Source: Actinacidiphila guanduensis
Lineage (GTDB): Bacteria > Actinomycetota > Actinomycetes > Streptomycetales > Streptomycetaceae
Direction: 5' to 3'
DNA length: 64,000 bases
Assembly: GCF_900103985.1 (NCBI RefSeq)
Contig: NZ_FNIE01000002.1
Coordinates: 654,005 to 718,004 of the forward strand
Part shown: positions 61,990-64,000 of the stretch, one piece after another
How the letters are laid out: the number at the start of each line of letters is the position of its first letter
Position numbering within the stretch: position 1 is the stretch's first letter
Made by a program: the position numbers and the translations under genes
The notes under the pieces: model-generated
The model's input: only the letters and a program-made list of their open reading frames with translations
Told to the model about the DNA's origin: nothing
Database searches by the model: none

Positions 61990-63785
61990 TCAGTACCACC
62001 GACGCCATGTCGCGGACTGCACGGGGCGTCTTCCTGGGCGCAGCGGTTGGTGACGCGCTGGGATGGCCGCAGGAGGTTCGTGGTGGTCTAGTTGGCGGGC
62101 AAAAAGAACGTGACCGGGCTACCCCGCGGCCGGAGTTTCGGAGTTGGACCAGACACGCTGGCCATTACTCCAGGCGCTATCGCGACCCGGTCCGCGTCGG
62201 CGAATACAGCGATGACACCCAACTGTTGCTGGTCACGGCCAGATCCTGCCTTGCCGGTGAGCGTTGGTGGGAACGGCTCACCGAGGTCGAACTCCCTACC
62301 TGGCCGCTATATCAGCGTGGCGGTGGCGGAGCGGTCCTAGCCGCGGCCGCTTCATGGGCAGACGGGCGTCCGCCCTGGCGCGGCGACGGGCCCGCACGGG
62401 TCCAGGCCGTCGAGAGGCGCTACCGCAGCGCTGGGGCCAACGGCGTAGCGATGCGCATAGCCCCTCACGTGTTTTGGGCCGACACTTCCGACGACCTGAT
62501 CCAGCGCATTGTGCGCGACGGCATCACGACCCATGGCCATCCCCGAGCACTGGTTGGTGCGCTGGTCTACGCCTTCGCCCTCCGCCACGCCGCCACGTCT
62601 CGAACGACGCATGGATTCGGTGACAGCGTCGAGGCAGCCGCCGCTGGCCTGGTTGACATCGACCGTGTCCTCCCGGTACTGCCCCAAGGCTGGGGCACCG
62701 CCAAAGATTTGGAACTGTTCGCGGTTACCTGGGATGACACTAATAAGGAAACCTCCCAACTCCTAGGCAGCATCGCAGACTCACTGCATCGCGGTGCCAT
62801 GAGCAACCCCGAGGCGACCTTGGAACGGCTCGGCTGCGCCGATCCGAAGATCAACGGCGCCGGAACAGTCAGCGCGGTTGCCGCTATCTACCTTGCGAGT
62901 CGATTTGCCGCACGCCCACAGGGCGGTCTACTCTCTGCTGCCTTCCTGCGCAAGGCCGACACCGACACTCTGGCCTCACTCACTGGGGCAATCCTCGGCG
63001 CACTGCACGACACGCATTGGCTCGGGAACCTGGCCGCTGAGGTGCAAGATGCCGACTACATCGCCAGTCTGGCCGATCGCAGCGCCAGTCACGTCACCGA
63101 CCCACCACGGTGGCCGACCCGCCGCCCGAACGCACTACGCCGCGCGCTGAACGACACTGTTCTTTCCCGTCGCGATATCCACGGTGAGTTCCCTGACGGG
63201 CGCCAGTATCATCTCGATGACCTTGCTGCTCTCCACGATGGTCGCGTACTTCGCGCACGACTTCGCCTTGACGATGGCCAGACCGCACTTGTCGACCTGC
63301 TCGCAGACACGACAACCGAGTCTAATGAGAGAATGCGCGAGCAATCATCTCGGCGGCCCCAGCCTAATTCTGGGCGGCCCAGCGATAAGAGTGATCCGGC
63401 TACTATTGACAACGAGAGCGCAATACGCTACCCGCTCACGGCACCGTCACCGACAACTGACTCTACTCAGCGGGAAGCCGACGTTATGCTCGCGACGCGC
63501 AGCATTGCTCGGTCTGCGGCCTTCTACGCCCGACTCACCGGCCGTGACATTCCCGTACGTGCTGGCACCGCCGAGGTCACCGCTGGCCTGCTTCTTCACC
63601 AATCCGCCGCGGGGAGATTGATTGATGGCTCGTCTGTAACTTTGCACATCACTGTCAACAGCCTTCACGAAGCTGCACGTCGCCTTGGCCTCGATACTAT
63701 CGCCAGGAGTAGCCCCACCGCTACTATCGAGGTGCGTGATCCCGATGGCCGCATCGTGCGTATTAGCCAGCGTTCACCTTCGTGA
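61986..63785 (+). CDS. ADP-ribosylglycohydrolase (ARH/DraG) with C-terminal glyoxalase-like domain
   Basis: 599 aa. The ARH domain (about 1-370) has GAAVGDALGWPQE, the first metal cluster GEYSDDTQLLL (near residue 76) and the last, RKADTDTLASLTGAILGAL (near 324), so the binuclear metal site looks intact. A middle region (about 390-490) is hydrophilic and unassigned. The C-terminal about 100 residues (MLATRSIARSAAFYARLTG to IEVRDPDGRIVRISQ) resemble a VOC/glyoxalase-like fold. ARH enzymes remove ADP-ribose from proteins or nucleic acid, so this is the natural candidate antitoxin for the DarT-like enzyme. ATG 61986 overlaps the DarT-like stop. Confidence 0.82.
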   Translation: MISTTDAMSRTARGVFLGAAVGDALGWPQEVRGGLVGGQKERDRATPRPEFRSWTRHAGHYSRRYRDPVRVGEYSDDTQLLLVTARSCLAGERWWERLTEVELPTWPLYQRGGGGAVLAAAASWADGRPPWRGDGPARVQAVERRYRSAGANGVAMRIAPHVFWADTSDDLIQRIVRDGITTHGHPRALVGALVYAFALRHAATSRTTHGFGDSVEAAAAGLVDIDRVLPVLPQGWGTAKDLELFAVTWDDTNKETSQLLGSIADSLHRGAMSNPEATLERLGCADPKINGAGTVSAVAAIYLASRFAARPQGGLLSAAFLRKADTDTLASLTGAILGALHDTHWLGNLAAEVQDADYIASLADRSASHVTDPPRWPTRRPNALRRALNDTVLSRRDIHGEFPDGRQYHLDDLAALHDGRVLRARLRLDDGQTALVDLLADTTTESNERMREQSSRRPQPNSGRPSDKSDPATIDNESAIRYPLTAPSPTTDSTQREADVMLATRSIARSAAFYARLTGRDIPVRAGTAEVTAGLLLHQSAAGRLIDGSSVTLHITVNSLHEAARRLGLDTIARSSPTATIEVRDPDGRIVRISQRSPS

Positions 63786-63919
63786 CAGATTGCTTAATTG
63801 GTCACGGTGGGCGCGTGCTCGATACGTGAGCTGCCAATCTCAATGAACTTTATAAAGACGGCTTCATGCCGCTTCAGTCTGGCGTTGCCCAGGTGTCTGT
63901 GAGCAGGGAATGCTTCGGG

Positions 63920-64000
63920 TCATCGTTGGACAGGAAGCAGGGTGACGCGGGGGTCGTCGCGTACCTCGTCGACCTTGTAGTCGTCCTGGGGCGGGTACGC
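63920..64000 (-). pseudogene. Truncated second copy of the thioredoxin-reductase-like gene
   Basis: Bases 63930-64000 equal 41903-41973 without a mismatch, in the same strand and reading frame (AYPPQDDYKVDEVRDDPRV..). After the match the frame reads three more codons to TGA at 63920-63922, whereas the first copy continues for about 110 residues. The N-terminal part lies beyond the window. Bases 63786-63919 hold no gene. Confidence 0.75.

Overview
The window is high-GC actinobacterial DNA and almost certainly Streptomyces. The signs are GC-saturated third codon positions, frequent GTG and TTG starts, many secreted and lipoproteins, a c-di-AMP riboswitch in front of an M23 peptidase, a nitrate reductase fused to a flavoprotein reductase, and palindromic CCCCCAG..CTGGGGG intergenic repeats. 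No rRNA, CRISPR array or recognisable transposase was found.

From 1 to about 41.4 kb the content looks chromosomal. It opens with a PoxB-like ThDP enzyme, an O-methyltransferase, a secreted GH12 glucanase with a ricin-type lectin domain, an alpha/beta hydrolase, a secreted phosphodiesterase, a MurG-like glycosyltransferase and an ATP-grasp protein. Two lipoproteins follow, then the nitrate reductase fusion (11.7-16.0 kb). Divergent from it is a glcDEF-lactate permease operon (16.2-22.6 kb) with a well-formed control region: Crp-like site, promoter, 38-bp operator and a short leader ORF. After that come a DUF4240 protein, a Tat-exported amidase, the riboswitch-controlled M23 peptidase, a Uma2 protein, a PrsW protease, trmB, lhgO, an HTH regulator, an asparagine-synthetase-like ligase, holB, a membrane protein and a tripeptidyl-aminopeptidase-like lipoprotein. 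Several intergenic gaps here are filled with tandem repeats of 21 to about 95 bp.

At 41,395 lies tRNA-Thr(CGT). Its 3' 44 bp are repeated exactly at 58,043-58,086, which bounds a 16.7-kb island with no integrase, i.e. a CIME-like remnant. The island holds three parts. The first is a divergent regulatory module (thioredoxin-reductase-like protein, isochorismatase, HTH regulator). It faces an eight-gene translationally coupled cassette of unknown pathway: NUDIX, thymidylate-kinase-like, DUF4254/kinase/nucleotidyltransferase fusion, phosphoribosyltransferase, GT9, APH-like, SDR and histidine phosphatase. The second is a BsuBI/PstI-type restriction-modification pair. The third is a protein with two GHKL ATPase domains.

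Beyond the second att copy is more accessory DNA. A degraded 1.7-kb stretch precedes a three-gene operon with 4-base overlaps: a superfamily I helicase, a DarT-like DNA ADP-ribosyltransferase and an ADP-ribosylglycohydrolase fused to a glyoxalase-like domain. This is the best candidate for an undescribed system, a DarTG analogue in which an ARH-fold hydrolase stands where a macrodomain antitoxin is usual. The last 71 bases repeat, without a mismatch, an internal stretch of the island's first gene (41,903-41,973), so a second, truncated copy of that module starts at the window edge.
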